Shown here: positions 56,069 through 64,000 of the stretch, one piece after another
Numbering within the stretch: the first letter of the stretch is position 1
Layout: the number at the start of each line of letters is the position of its first letter
Assembly: GCF_000744935.1 (NCBI RefSeq)
Contig: NZ_JQMW01000011.1
Location: 682,001 to 746,000, forward strand
Origin: Clostridium sp. KNHs214
GTDB lineage: Bacteria > Bacillota > Clostridia > Clostridiales > Clostridiaceae
DNA: 64,000 bases
Reading direction: 5' to 3'
Notes under the pieces: generated by a model
Seen by the model: the letters and a program-made list of their open reading frames with translations, nothing else
Database searches by the model: none
What the model was told of the DNA's origin: nothing
Made by a program: the position numbers and the translations under genes

Positions 56069-57139
56069 CTATTTATATTCTCTAGCTTCCTCTTCACCAT
56101 TTAAAACTCTAAGACCGCCTTGTGCCAAAGCTAGAAGCTCATCTTCTCCTGGATAAACAACTATTGATGATATAAATTCTACTTTCTCTTTTATAGCCTT
56201 TTGCATATCTTTACTATATGCTATACCACCTGTTAATATTATAGCATCTACTTTACCACATAGTACTGCAGCACATTTTCCTATTTCTTTGGCTACTTGA
56301 TAAGCCATTGCATCAAATAATAATTTATACTTTTTATCTCCGGCAACTGCTTTATCTCCTACTTCTTTAGCATTATTTGTACCTAAGTATGCTACAAATC
56401 CGCCTTTTCCATTGATTTTTTTCCTCATTTCTTCTAATGTATATTTACCACTAAAACACATTTTAGTAAGATCTGCTACCGGAAGTCCTCCAGATCTTTC
56501 TGGTGAAAATGGTCCTTCTCCATCTAATGCATTATTAACATCCACTACTCTGCCATTTTTATGAGCACCAACAGAAATTCCGCCGCCCATGTGAGCCACT
56601 ATTAAATTTAATTCTTCATATTTCTTTCCCTTTTCTTTTGCATATCTTTTAGCTACTGCCTTCTGGTTCAATGCGTGAAATATACTCTTTCTTTCTATTT
56701 CTGGCATACCTGATATTCTTGCCACTTCATCCATTTCATCTACAACCACAGGATCTACTATGAAAGAAGGAATATTTAAGGATTTGGCAATCTCATTTGC
56801 AAGTATTCCACCTAAATTTGATGCATGCTGTCCCTGCACTCCAACTTTTAAATCCTCAAGCATTCTTTCATTTACACTGTATGTACCGCCTTCTATAGGT
56901 TTTAAAAGCCCTCCTCTTCCAACTACAGCACTTAAAGTGTTTATATGAAAATTCTTTTCCTTTAATACTTTTAATATTACCTCTTTTCTGAAATTTAACT
57001 GTTCAAATATAGAACTATATTTACCTATTTCTTCAGCAGAATGTCTCAAAGTCTCTTCTAATATTTGATTTTCATCTTCATATACACCTATTTTGGTTGA
57101 TGTAGAACCTGGATTTATTATTAATAACTTATATGACAT
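56069..57139 (-). CDS. buk: Butyrate kinase (second copy)
   Basis: 356 residues. Acetate/butyrate kinase fold with [52 protein letters not shown] and [12 protein letters not shown]. Converts acyl phosphate and ADP to acid and ATP. Shares many motifs with the first copy at 58094-59182 but differs through the centre, so it is a paralogue, not a recent tandem copy. Branched acids (isobutyrate, isovalerate) are plausible substrates. Confidence 0.93.
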   Translation of the reverse strand: MSYKLLIINPGSTSTKIGVYEDENQILEETLRHSAEEIGKYSSIFEQLNFRKEVILKVLKEKNFHINTLSAVVGRGGLLKPIEGGTYSVNERMLEDLKVGVQGQHASNLGGILANEIAKSLNIPSFIVDPVVVDEMDEVARISGMPEIERKSIFHALNQKAVAKRYAKEKGKKYEELNLIVAHMGGGISVGAHKNGRVVDVNNALDGEGPFSPERSGGLPVADLTKMCFSGKYTLEEMRKKINGKGGFVAYLGTNNAKEVGDKAVAGDKKYKLLFDAMAYQVAKEIGKCAAVLCGKVDAIILTGGIAYSKDMQKAIKEKVEFISSIVVYPGEDELLALAQGGLRVLNGEEEAREYK

Positions 57140-57179
57140 AACTTACTCCCCCATATTAATATTTTCAATTTATTTTAAT

Positions 57180-58097
57180 TTAATTATTCTTCTTTAAAAG
57201 TTCTGCCACAAGTGCTGCTAAAGCTATTGAATTTAATTTTGTTTCTTCGCTATCTGCTCTTGAAGTCAATACAACTGGAGCAGAAGTTCCAACTAAAAGT
57301 CCACCATTTTTACTATCAGTTGTGTAAGTTAATGTTTTATACATGACATTTCCTGCTTCAATATTTGGCATTAGCACTATATCCGCCTGTCCAGCTACTG
57401 GTCCTGAAACCTTTTTATGTTTTGCAGCTTCTTCAGAAATAGCATTATCAAGTCCTAAAGGTCCATCTACAACGCATCCTTTTATTTGACCTCTATCACT
57501 CATTTTTGCAAGAGTTGCTGCATCTAAAGTAGCTGGCATATTAGGATTAACTACTTCTACAGCGCATATTGGTGCTACCTTTGGACATTCTATTCCTACA
57601 GAATGAGCTACTTTAACTGCGTTATTTACTATGTCCACTTTTTCTTTAAGTTCTGGATACATATTAAATGCTGCATCTGTTAAAAACAATAATCTATCTA
57701 ATGTAGGTATTTGAAACACTGCTACATGTGACATCAATCTTCCTGTTCTAAGACCAACTTCTTTATTTAATACAGCTCTTAAAAAATTAGCTGTATCTAC
57801 AAGTCCCTTCATAACCATATCTGCTTTCTTTGAAGATACTAATTCTACAGCTTTCAATGCGGCCTTCTTGTAATCCTTTTCATCTACTATATCATAGTCC
57901 GCCATATTCATTCCTATTTTTGTTCCAATGGAGATTATTTCCTCCTTATCTCCAACTAATATAGCATCTGCAATTCCATTCTCCTTTGCATTTTTAATAG
58001 CGATAAGAACTGGCTCATCTTGTGCCACTGCCACAGATACTATTTTTCTTTCTATACTTTTAGCTTTTTGTAAAACCTCATCAAAATTCTTTATCAT
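57180..58097 (-). CDS. ptb: Phosphate butyryltransferase
   Basis: 305 residues. Phosphotransacylase family: AILVGDKEEI, KGLVDTANFLRAVLN, FLTDAAFNMYPELKEKVDIVNN, DGPLGLDNAISEEAA and PNIEAGNVMYKTLTY. Converts acyl-CoA to acyl phosphate. Overlaps the first buk by 4 bases and precedes the second, giving a buk-ptb-buk order. Confidence 0.94.
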   Translation of the reverse strand: MIKNFDEVLQKAKSIERKIVSVAVAQDEPVLIAIKNAKENGIADAILVGDKEEIISIGTKIGMNMADYDIVDEKDYKKAALKAVELVSSKKADMVMKGLVDTANFLRAVLNKEVGLRTGRLMSHVAVFQIPTLDRLLFLTDAAFNMYPELKEKVDIVNNAVKVAHSVGIECPKVAPICAVEVVNPNMPATLDAATLAKMSDRGQIKGCVVDGPLGLDNAISEEAAKHKKVSGPVAGQADIVLMPNIEAGNVMYKTLTYTTDSKNGGLLVGTSAPVVLTSRADSEETKLNSIALAALVAELLKKNN

Positions 58098-59182
58098 TTT
58101 ATCTGCACCTCTTTCTCATAAATTTTAGCCTTTTCTTCTCCATTTATAACTCTTAATGCCCCCTGTGCTAAAGCTAGCATCTCATCTTCTCCAGGTACTA
58201 CCTGCACTGGGGCAATAAATCCTACCATTTCACTTATCCAATCTACTATTTTCTTATCATAAGCCACTCCACCAGTTAGAATTATCCCATCTAACTTACC
58301 ATTTAAAACAGTTGCCATAGCTGCTATTTCTTTAGCTATTTGATAAGCAAAAGCTTTAAATACCAACAATGCCTTTTTATCTCCAGCTTCTATCATTTTC
58401 TCCACTTTTCTAGCATCATTAGTTCCTAAATACCCTACTAATCCACCTTCACCAATAATTTTTTTCTTAAATTGTTTTGCATCATACTTATTGCTAAAAA
58501 TTAATTTAACCACGTCTCCTACTGGAAGTCCAGCTGCTCTTTCTGGTGAAAAGGGTCCCTCTTCATTAGCATTGTTGCAATCTAATATTCTTCCATTTTT
58601 AATTGGTGAAACAGTTATTCCACCACCTATATGTGCCACTACGAAACTACTATCTGAAAAAGATTTGTTTAGCTTCTTACACACCCTTCTAGTAACAGCT
58701 TTCACATTTAAAGCATGAACTAAAGATCTCCTTGGAATCTCTGGGAGACCTGATATTCTAGCTACTTCTTCTACTTCATCTACTGCTACTGGATCAACGA
58801 TAAAAGAATTAACTCCTGCTTTTTTTCCTATTTCCTCAGCTATAATCCCACCTAAATTTGAAGCATGCTGTCCTTGATATCCTAATTTTAAATCTTCAAG
58901 CATAGCCTCTGTAACTTTATAGGTTCCACCGGGCATAGGTCTTAAAAGCCCACCTCTGCCTACTACTCCTTGAATTTCTTCTAACTTTATATTATTTTCT
59001 TCTAGCCATTTCAATATCATATCTGTTCTCATGTTTTTTTGATCATAAATTCTATCATATTTTTTTATTTCTTCTGAATCATGAGAAAGACTATGTGATA
59101 AAACACACTTTTCACCTTGATATATAGCTATTTTGGTAGAGGTAGAGCCCGGATTAATTGCTAAAACATATTTTCTGTCCAT
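58094..59182 (-). CDS. buk: Butyrate kinase (first copy)
   Basis: 362 residues. [69 protein letters not shown]. First gene of the buk-ptb-buk set. GGGGGTTATGTAATT precedes the ATG at 59182. Final step of the oxidative branch of Stickland-type metabolism or of butyrate formation, yielding ATP. Confidence 0.94.
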   Translation of the reverse strand: MDRKYVLAINPGSTSTKIAIYQGEKCVLSHSLSHDSEEIKKYDRIYDQKNMRTDMILKWLEENNIKLEEIQGVVGRGGLLRPMPGGTYKVTEAMLEDLKLGYQGQHASNLGGIIAEEIGKKAGVNSFIVDPVAVDEVEEVARISGLPEIPRRSLVHALNVKAVTRRVCKKLNKSFSDSSFVVAHIGGGITVSPIKNGRILDCNNANEEGPFSPERAAGLPVGDVVKLIFSNKYDAKQFKKKIIGEGGLVGYLGTNDARKVEKMIEAGDKKALLVFKAFAYQIAKEIAAMATVLNGKLDGIILTGGVAYDKKIVDWISEMVGFIAPVQVVPGEDEMLALAQGALRVINGEEKAKIYEKEVQIK

Positions 59183-59264
59183 AATTACATAACCCCCTAT
59201 AATAATTTCCCCACTATTTTTATTTTAACAAAAATTCTGAATAAAATCTATTTTTTCATAAAAA

Positions 59265-60866
59265 TTAAATATATGGTTTGTATTCCTTCATAATATTTTC
59301 TGCAACTTTAAGTCCATCCACTGCCGCTGATACTATACCACCAGCATATCCTGCTCCTTCTCCTGCAGGATAAATACCTTTTACAGATATACTCTCCAAG
59401 TTTTCATTTCTCTCAATTCTCAAAGGAGCTGAAGTCCTAGTTTCTATACCTGTTAATAAAGTATCCTCTGCTGCAAAACCCTGTATTTTTCTATCAAAGT
59501 CCTTAAATCCTTCCTTCATGGTATCCACCACATACTTAGGTAAACATTCTCTTAAATCTGCAAAATTATACCCTGGTGTATATGTAGGCTTTACCCTGCC
59601 CAGCTTACTGCTCTTTTGATCTTTAAAAAAATCTCCTAATAGCTGTAGTGGAGCAATATATCCCCCTCCACCTGCCTTATAAGCCAAGCCCTCATAATGT
59701 CTTTGAAATTCCATTCCACTTAAAGGATTATCTGAGCTAAAATCCTTCGGTCCAACAGAAACAACTATTGCTGAATTTGAATTTTGCTTATCTCTTTTGT
59801 AATAACTCATTCCATTTGTCACTAATTTGCCCTCTTCTGAAGCTGCAGCCACCACTTCACCACCAGGGCACATACAAAAGCTATAAACAGACCTATTTGT
59901 ATTCTTACTAGTATAACTCAATCTATAATCTGCCGCCTTTAACCTAGGATGATTAGCATATTTTCCATACTGATTTATACTTATAAACTCTTGTAAATGT
60001 TCTACCCTAACCCCTATAGCAAAAGCTTTCGGGGACATAAATATATTTTTGTTATATAACATGGTATATGTATCTCTTGAACTGTGCCCTATGGCTAATA
60101 TTAGTGCTTCACAGGGTATTTTTTCTCCATTTACTATAGCACATTTTATTTTACCATTTTCCATTACTATATCCTGAAGTAAGCTATTAAATCTAATCTC
60201 CCCACCTAGTTCCATTATTCTTTCTCTTATATTTTTAACTACTATTTTTAATATGTCTGTTCCTATATGGGGTTTGCCCTTATATATAATTTCTTCTGGC
60301 GCTCCATATTTAACGAATTTTTCTAATATATAGTCACACCTATTATCTTTTATTCTAGTAGTCAATTTTCCATCTGAAAAAGTTCCTGCACCACCTTCAC
60401 CAAATTGCACATTAGAATTTAAATTTAAATTACCACTTCTCCAAAACTCATTAACAGATTCAGTTCTTTCTTCTACTTTTTCACCTCTTTCTAGTATAAT
60501 GGGTTTATATCCATTTTCAGCCATAATGAGACCGGCAAACATCCCTGCCGGTCCCATACCTACAATTATTGGTCTATTAGATAATTTTTTATTTCCAAAA
60601 GTTATTTGATCATCGTATACTTTATCTTCAAGCTTAACATCTTTATTATTGGCCTTAGCCACTACCTTTTTTTCTTTTTCACAATCTACTTCTACAGTGT
60701 AGTTAAATCTTATATTATCTTTTTTTCTAGCATCTATAGATTCTCTAATTATTTTAAAACTTTCTATGTCCTTTTCTCTTAACTTTAGCTTTTTTAGAGC
60801 CTTTTCTTTAACTATGCTTATGTCCTCATCTATATCTAATACTATATTGTTTATTCTAATTCCCAT
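59265..60866 (-). CDS. FAD-dependent protein, COG2509 family
   Basis: 533 residues. An N-terminal about 85-residue domain (ALKKLKLREKDIESFKIIRESIDARKKDNIRF), then the FAD Rossmann fold VGMGPAGMFAGLIMAENGYKPIILERG and NLNSNVQFGEGGAGTFSDGKLTTR, and C-terminal GIYPAGEGAGYAGGIVSAAVDG. Widespread uncharacterised flavoprotein often found beside cdaR in clostridia. Overlaps cdaR by 11 bases. Confidence 0.88.
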   Translation of the reverse strand: MGIRINNIVLDIDEDISIVKEKALKKLKLREKDIESFKIIRESIDARKKDNIRFNYTVEVDCEKEKKVVAKANNKDVKLEDKVYDDQITFGNKKLSNRPIIVGMGPAGMFAGLIMAENGYKPIILERGEKVEERTESVNEFWRSGNLNLNSNVQFGEGGAGTFSDGKLTTRIKDNRCDYILEKFVKYGAPEEIIYKGKPHIGTDILKIVVKNIRERIMELGGEIRFNSLLQDIVMENGKIKCAIVNGEKIPCEALILAIGHSSRDTYTMLYNKNIFMSPKAFAIGVRVEHLQEFISINQYGKYANHPRLKAADYRLSYTSKNTNRSVYSFCMCPGGEVVAAASEEGKLVTNGMSYYKRDKQNSNSAIVVSVGPKDFSSDNPLSGMEFQRHYEGLAYKAGGGGYIAPLQLLGDFFKDQKSSKLGRVKPTYTPGYNFADLRECLPKYVVDTMKEGFKDFDRKIQGFAAEDTLLTGIETRTSAPLRIERNENLESISVKGIYPAGEGAGYAGGIVSAAVDGLKVAENIMKEYKPYI

Positions 60867-62085
60867 TAGTTTTGCCCACTTCCTTCTTTTTGATTGTTAC
60901 ATTAATTGTTTGTGGATTGTATGAAATACTTTTTATATCATTAGGTAACTCTATTTTAACCGGTATATTATGAGCACCCTCCCCTAATGAATTAAGATCT
61001 ACAGAACAATTCACATCTGTATTTTTAAGGGACTTTATCTTATCATCATTTCCTGACACTATAACTGAAACTTCCTTTGGGTTTAAAACCGCTTCTAAAT
61101 TCTCCTTTAGGTTTTTAACATTAACTTTTAAAGAAATACTTTTCTGAATTACAGTATTGTAAGTTATTTTAACTTTAACGTTTCCCTTATAAGATACTTT
61201 TATACCTTCTGGAATTCTTAATGGTATTTCAACAATTCCACCACTATTTACATTATTTAAATCAATTTCTTCCGTAAGTATTTTTTCTATTTTTTTTAGT
61301 CTATATTCATCTCCTGAAATAGATACACTTTCCGGAATAATAGATACCCCAGTAGGGAACTTGCCCTTGGAAGACTTAATATTTGCTTCTATTGGAACAT
61401 ACTTTGTTTTATCTTTATCTAAAGTAATTTTAATTCTTACCTCATTAGGCTCCACAGAAACGTAATCCACTCTATTTCCTGATATGTCCACTGGTTTTAC
61501 CTTATATGTTCCATCTATACTTTTCTCTTCATTTGTCAAATCCATATCCACATCAACTGAAGTTACATAATTTATATATTGTTCTGCTCCACTAACTGTA
61601 ACATTAGATGGAGTAACTAGCGGTGTTGAAGTTTTAAATCCATTTTTAGCCTGCCCCTTAATATTTAATTTTACTGGCACCTTCTTTTGTGAAAAATTAT
61701 CCAATTGCATTTTAACCCATAAACTTTCTGGATTTATTATACTTATATTACTTGGTGAACTTTTTACTTCAACAGGTATCTTCATAGTTCCTTTTTTTAG
61801 TGCATAGCTGCTCATATCTGCTTCTAGTTTAAATGACGATGTTTTCAAAGCATAAATGTCACTCGTAGCACCCTTTACTGTTATATTTACCATGTAACTT
61901 TGTTTAGGCAATTGTACTAAATTATATTGTGACAGTACATCTTTATTTATAATATTCACTTTAACATTCCTTATAACCGTGGTCTTTATAGGATTTTCAA
62001 TATTAGATATATAAAGCCATAATCCAAAGGCAACAATTAAACAACATACTTTAATTATGAAGTCTTTTCTTCTCTTTTTATCCAT
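60856..62085 (-). CDS. cdaR: CdaR (YbbR-domain) regulator of c-di-AMP synthesis
   Basis: 409 residues. N-terminal membrane helix (about 8-27) then four extracellular YbbR repeats (e.g. SQYNLVQLPKQSYMVNITVKG, KYVPIEANIKSSKGKFPTGV). It binds and modulates CdaA. The 31-base overlap with cdaA and the following flavoprotein gene show one operon. Confidence 0.92.
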   Translation of the reverse strand: MDKKRRKDFIIKVCCLIVAFGLWLYISNIENPIKTTVIRNVKVNIINKDVLSQYNLVQLPKQSYMVNITVKGATSDIYALKTSSFKLEADMSSYALKKGTMKIPVEVKSSPSNISIINPESLWVKMQLDNFSQKKVPVKLNIKGQAKNGFKTSTPLVTPSNVTVSGAEQYINYVTSVDVDMDLTNEEKSIDGTYKVKPVDISGNRVDYVSVEPNEVRIKITLDKDKTKYVPIEANIKSSKGKFPTGVSIIPESVSISGDEYRLKKIEKILTEEIDLNNVNSGGIVEIPLRIPEGIKVSYKGNVKVKITYNTVIQKSISLKVNVKNLKENLEAVLNPKEVSVIVSGNDDKIKSLKNTDVNCSVDLNSLGEGAHNIPVKIELPNDIKSISYNPQTINVTIKKKEVGKTNGN

Positions 62086-62900
62086 CCCTTCACCTTCTCT
62101 TTAAAAGAAATCTTTTTCTTCTTTCTAAATTGCATTATCTTTATCAATATATCTTTCAGCTTATCTTTGTCATAATTTCGTGTTAATCCACCATTGACAG
62201 CTAAAGAAATAGTTCCTGTTTCTTCAGACACAATTATAGTTAAGGCATCTGAATTTTCCGATATGCCTATAGCTGCCCTATGTCTTGTACCTAATTTTTT
62301 ATTTATATTGTTATTATTTGTAAGAGGAAGAACACATCCTGAACACACTATTCTATCGTTTCTTATTATTGTAGCTCCATCATGTAATGGAGTATTTACA
62401 ACAAAAATATTTTCTAAAAGAGCTGAACTAACAATGGCATCTATCTTTGTCCCTGTATTAATTATTTCTCCTAAACCAGTTCTTTGTTCTATAACAATTA
62501 GGGCTCCAGTTTTACTTTCAGATAGATTTTCTACTGCCGTTACTACTTCAGTAATAACCTTATCCATAGTTTCATCATCTTCTATTATGTGTTTATCAAA
62601 AGTACTTCTCCCTATGTGTTCAAGTGCTCTTCTGATTTCTGGTTGAAAGATAACAACAAAGGTAAGTAAACCTATAGGCAATGTTTTGTTTAAAATCCAA
62701 TTGAGCATATCTAAATGTAAAAAACTGCTTACAGGTATCATTAAAAATATAAGAATTATCCCTTTAAGAAGTTGCTCTGCCCTAGTCTCCTTTATTAAAT
62801 TATATATTTTATAAAATATATACGCCACTACAATTATATCTAATAAGGAAATTATGTTTATATCCTTAATAGTTTTAATTATTATATTAAATGCCTGCAT
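62055..62900 (-). CDS. cdaA: Diadenylate cyclase CdaA
   Basis: 281 residues. Three N-terminal membrane helices, then the DisA_N catalytic domain with PLHDGATIIRNDRI (DGA) and LGTRHRAAIGISE (RHR) motifs intact. It makes c-di-AMP, a regulator of osmolytes and wall homeostasis. In Bacillus followed by cdaR and glmM; here glmM is 11 kb downstream. Confidence 0.96.
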   Translation of the reverse strand: MQAFNIIIKTIKDINIISLLDIIVVAYIFYKIYNLIKETRAEQLLKGIILIFLMIPVSSFLHLDMLNWILNKTLPIGLLTFVVIFQPEIRRALEHIGRSTFDKHIIEDDETMDKVITEVVTAVENLSESKTGALIVIEQRTGLGEIINTGTKIDAIVSSALLENIFVVNTPLHDGATIIRNDRIVCSGCVLPLTNNNNINKKLGTRHRAAIGISENSDALTIIVSEETGTISLAVNGGLTRNYDKDKLKDILIKIMQFRKKKKISFKEKVKGWIKREEKTS

Positions 62901-63072
62901 ATTTCCACCTTCTTCTACTACATTATTCTATTATATTCTTATAATACAATTATACACTATGAGAATTATTTATAGTATAAAAAACATAAACTAAATTACA
63001 CTAAAATAATTAGAATATTATATGATTTGTGATAATATAAAAGTATAAATGATATATAAGGAGGGAACATCT

Positions 63073-64000
63073 ATGGAAAACAAATCTAAAGGTACTTTAA
63101 TAAAAATTTCTATTATATCAGGAATTATAGCAATCATAACTCTAGTTTTTTTTGCTACATATTATTTTTCCATAAATAAATCCTTTAACGGTTATGAAAG
63201 TAATATAGATACTATTGTAAATTCTATAAATAAAGTTAATTCTGATATAGAAAAATTAAATACAAATGATAAGTTTGACCCAAAAACTATATCAGAAAGT
63301 CTATGGGGAAAAACAAAACTTCTAAATGACATAAAAAACAAATTGAACAATATAACTCCTCCAGCAAAATACAAAGATTCTTATAATTATTTGATGAAGG
63401 GCTTAAACCAAAATATATCCACATATAATTATTTAATCAATTTGTTGAAAGCCCCTACAAACAGTAATTATCAAAAAAATATTGACAATATAAAGTATTC
63501 CTATAGGGAATGTGAAAAATACTACTCATCATTCACAATGAAAAATATAACCTTAAATAGGCCAAAATCAGTAGAAAACCTTATAAATACATCTATTAAT
63601 TATACTTATGAAGAATTTAAGAAATACCGTGATAAAGAAATTTCTCAAAATCAAATAACAGATTTCTCCGAAAAAATAGATACGGTTTATACCAATTTCT
63701 CAAAAATAAAAAAAGATTACTTTAATCTAGTACCAGAAGCTAGAGTAAATAAAATAAATTACGATGATTTATTAGGAAAAATAGATGTAGATTTGTCAGA
63801 AATAAAAAAAATCAGCAAGGATTTATATGCCATAAGTATTCCTGAAAGGCAAGCAGGCATTTATAATTCTTTAAAAACATTATTAAATGACTACCAAGAT
63901 TATTTAGAAAACTTTAAATATACGGTTAGTATAGAACAAATTAAAATTAAAAATGATAATGTTGACATGGAATCATTGAATTCTTTATATAACACTTCAA
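63073..64000 (+). CDS. Membrane-anchored protein, unknown (partial, runs off right end)
   Basis: At least 309 residues from the ATG at 63073 (GGAGGG upstream). Signal-anchor helix at about 10-35 (SIISGIIAIITLVFF), then a long helical, Lys/Asn-rich extracellular part (SINKVNSDIEKL, LWGKTKLLNDIKNKLNNI), with repeated spacing that suggests coiled coil or helical bundles. No catalytic motif in the visible part. Divergent from cdaA across 172 bases. I do not recognise the family. Confidence 0.78.
   Translation, partial: MENKSKGTLIKISIISGIIAIITLVFFATYYFSINKSFNGYESNIDTIVNSINKVNSDIEKLNTNDKFDPKTISESLWGKTKLLNDIKNKLNNITPPAKYKDSYNYLMKGLNQNISTYNYLINLLKAPTNSNYQKNIDNIKYSYRECEKYYSSFTMKNITLNRPKSVENLINTSINYTYEEFKKYRDKEISQNQITDFSEKIDTVYTNFSKIKKDYFNLVPEARVNKINYDDLLGKIDVDLSEIKKISKDLYAISIPERQAGIYNSLKTLLNDYQDYLENFKYTVSIEQIKIKNDNVDMESLNSLYNTS

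Overview
The window is low-GC, AT-rich DNA with dense gene packing and strong GGAGG ribosome sites. Its gene neighbourhoods are those of a strictly anaerobic, spore-forming Clostridium: rapZ-yvcK-whiA, ftsEX-ctpB-minJ-like-uvrBA, acpS-nnr-lipoprotein-alr-mazEF, split transketolase, a 2-oxoacid:ferredoxin oxidoreductase, and Ptb/Buk. Together with the IStron this fits the C. botulinum/C. sporogenes group, but the species cannot be proved from the sequence alone.

Layout. 1-22.4 kb is a conserved core, almost all on the minus strand: a DRTGG regulator (partial), whiA, yvcK, rapZ, hisC, murB, a PHP phosphatase, uvrC, a membrane hydrolase, pbpA, an ftsW/rodA-type flippase, an FHA protein, uvrA, uvrB (with a clear SOS promoter), a minJ-like PDZ protein, ctpB, ftsX and ftsE. 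22.5-35.4 kb holds a YitT protein, a small membrane protein, split transketolase, mazEF, alr, a lipoprotein, nnr, acpS, a DUF6514-like gene, a MoxR/DUF58/DUF4129 cluster and a COG2426 membrane protein. 35.4-51 kb is the accessory, repeat-rich part, with plus-strand genes (a double-rubredoxin NADH oxidoreductase, pepT, a GntR-ABC operon) set among mobile DNA. 51-63 kb returns to the minus strand: a DUF2089/bactofilin-like pair, a branched-chain/short-chain fatty-acid module (KorDABC, Buk, Ptb, Buk), a COG2509 flavoprotein, cdaR and cdaA. A plus-strand membrane-anchored protein runs off the right end.

The most unusual region is 39-46 kb. The yihY gene is split by an IStron (group I intron plus IS605-type tnpB and a 3' end likely to carry the omega/reRNA). 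Its tnpB is in turn split by a 311-bp MITE that carries a perfect 7-bp target duplication. Removing the MITE restores the tnpB reading frame exactly. The same MITE occurs at full length in two other places and as a 165-bp deletion derivative in front of glmM. A second, unrelated family of roughly 290-bp long-hairpin elements sits directly after the stop codons of pepT and yihY, flanks an IS4 transposase in inverted orientation, and has arms that differ between copies yet remain complementary within each copy.
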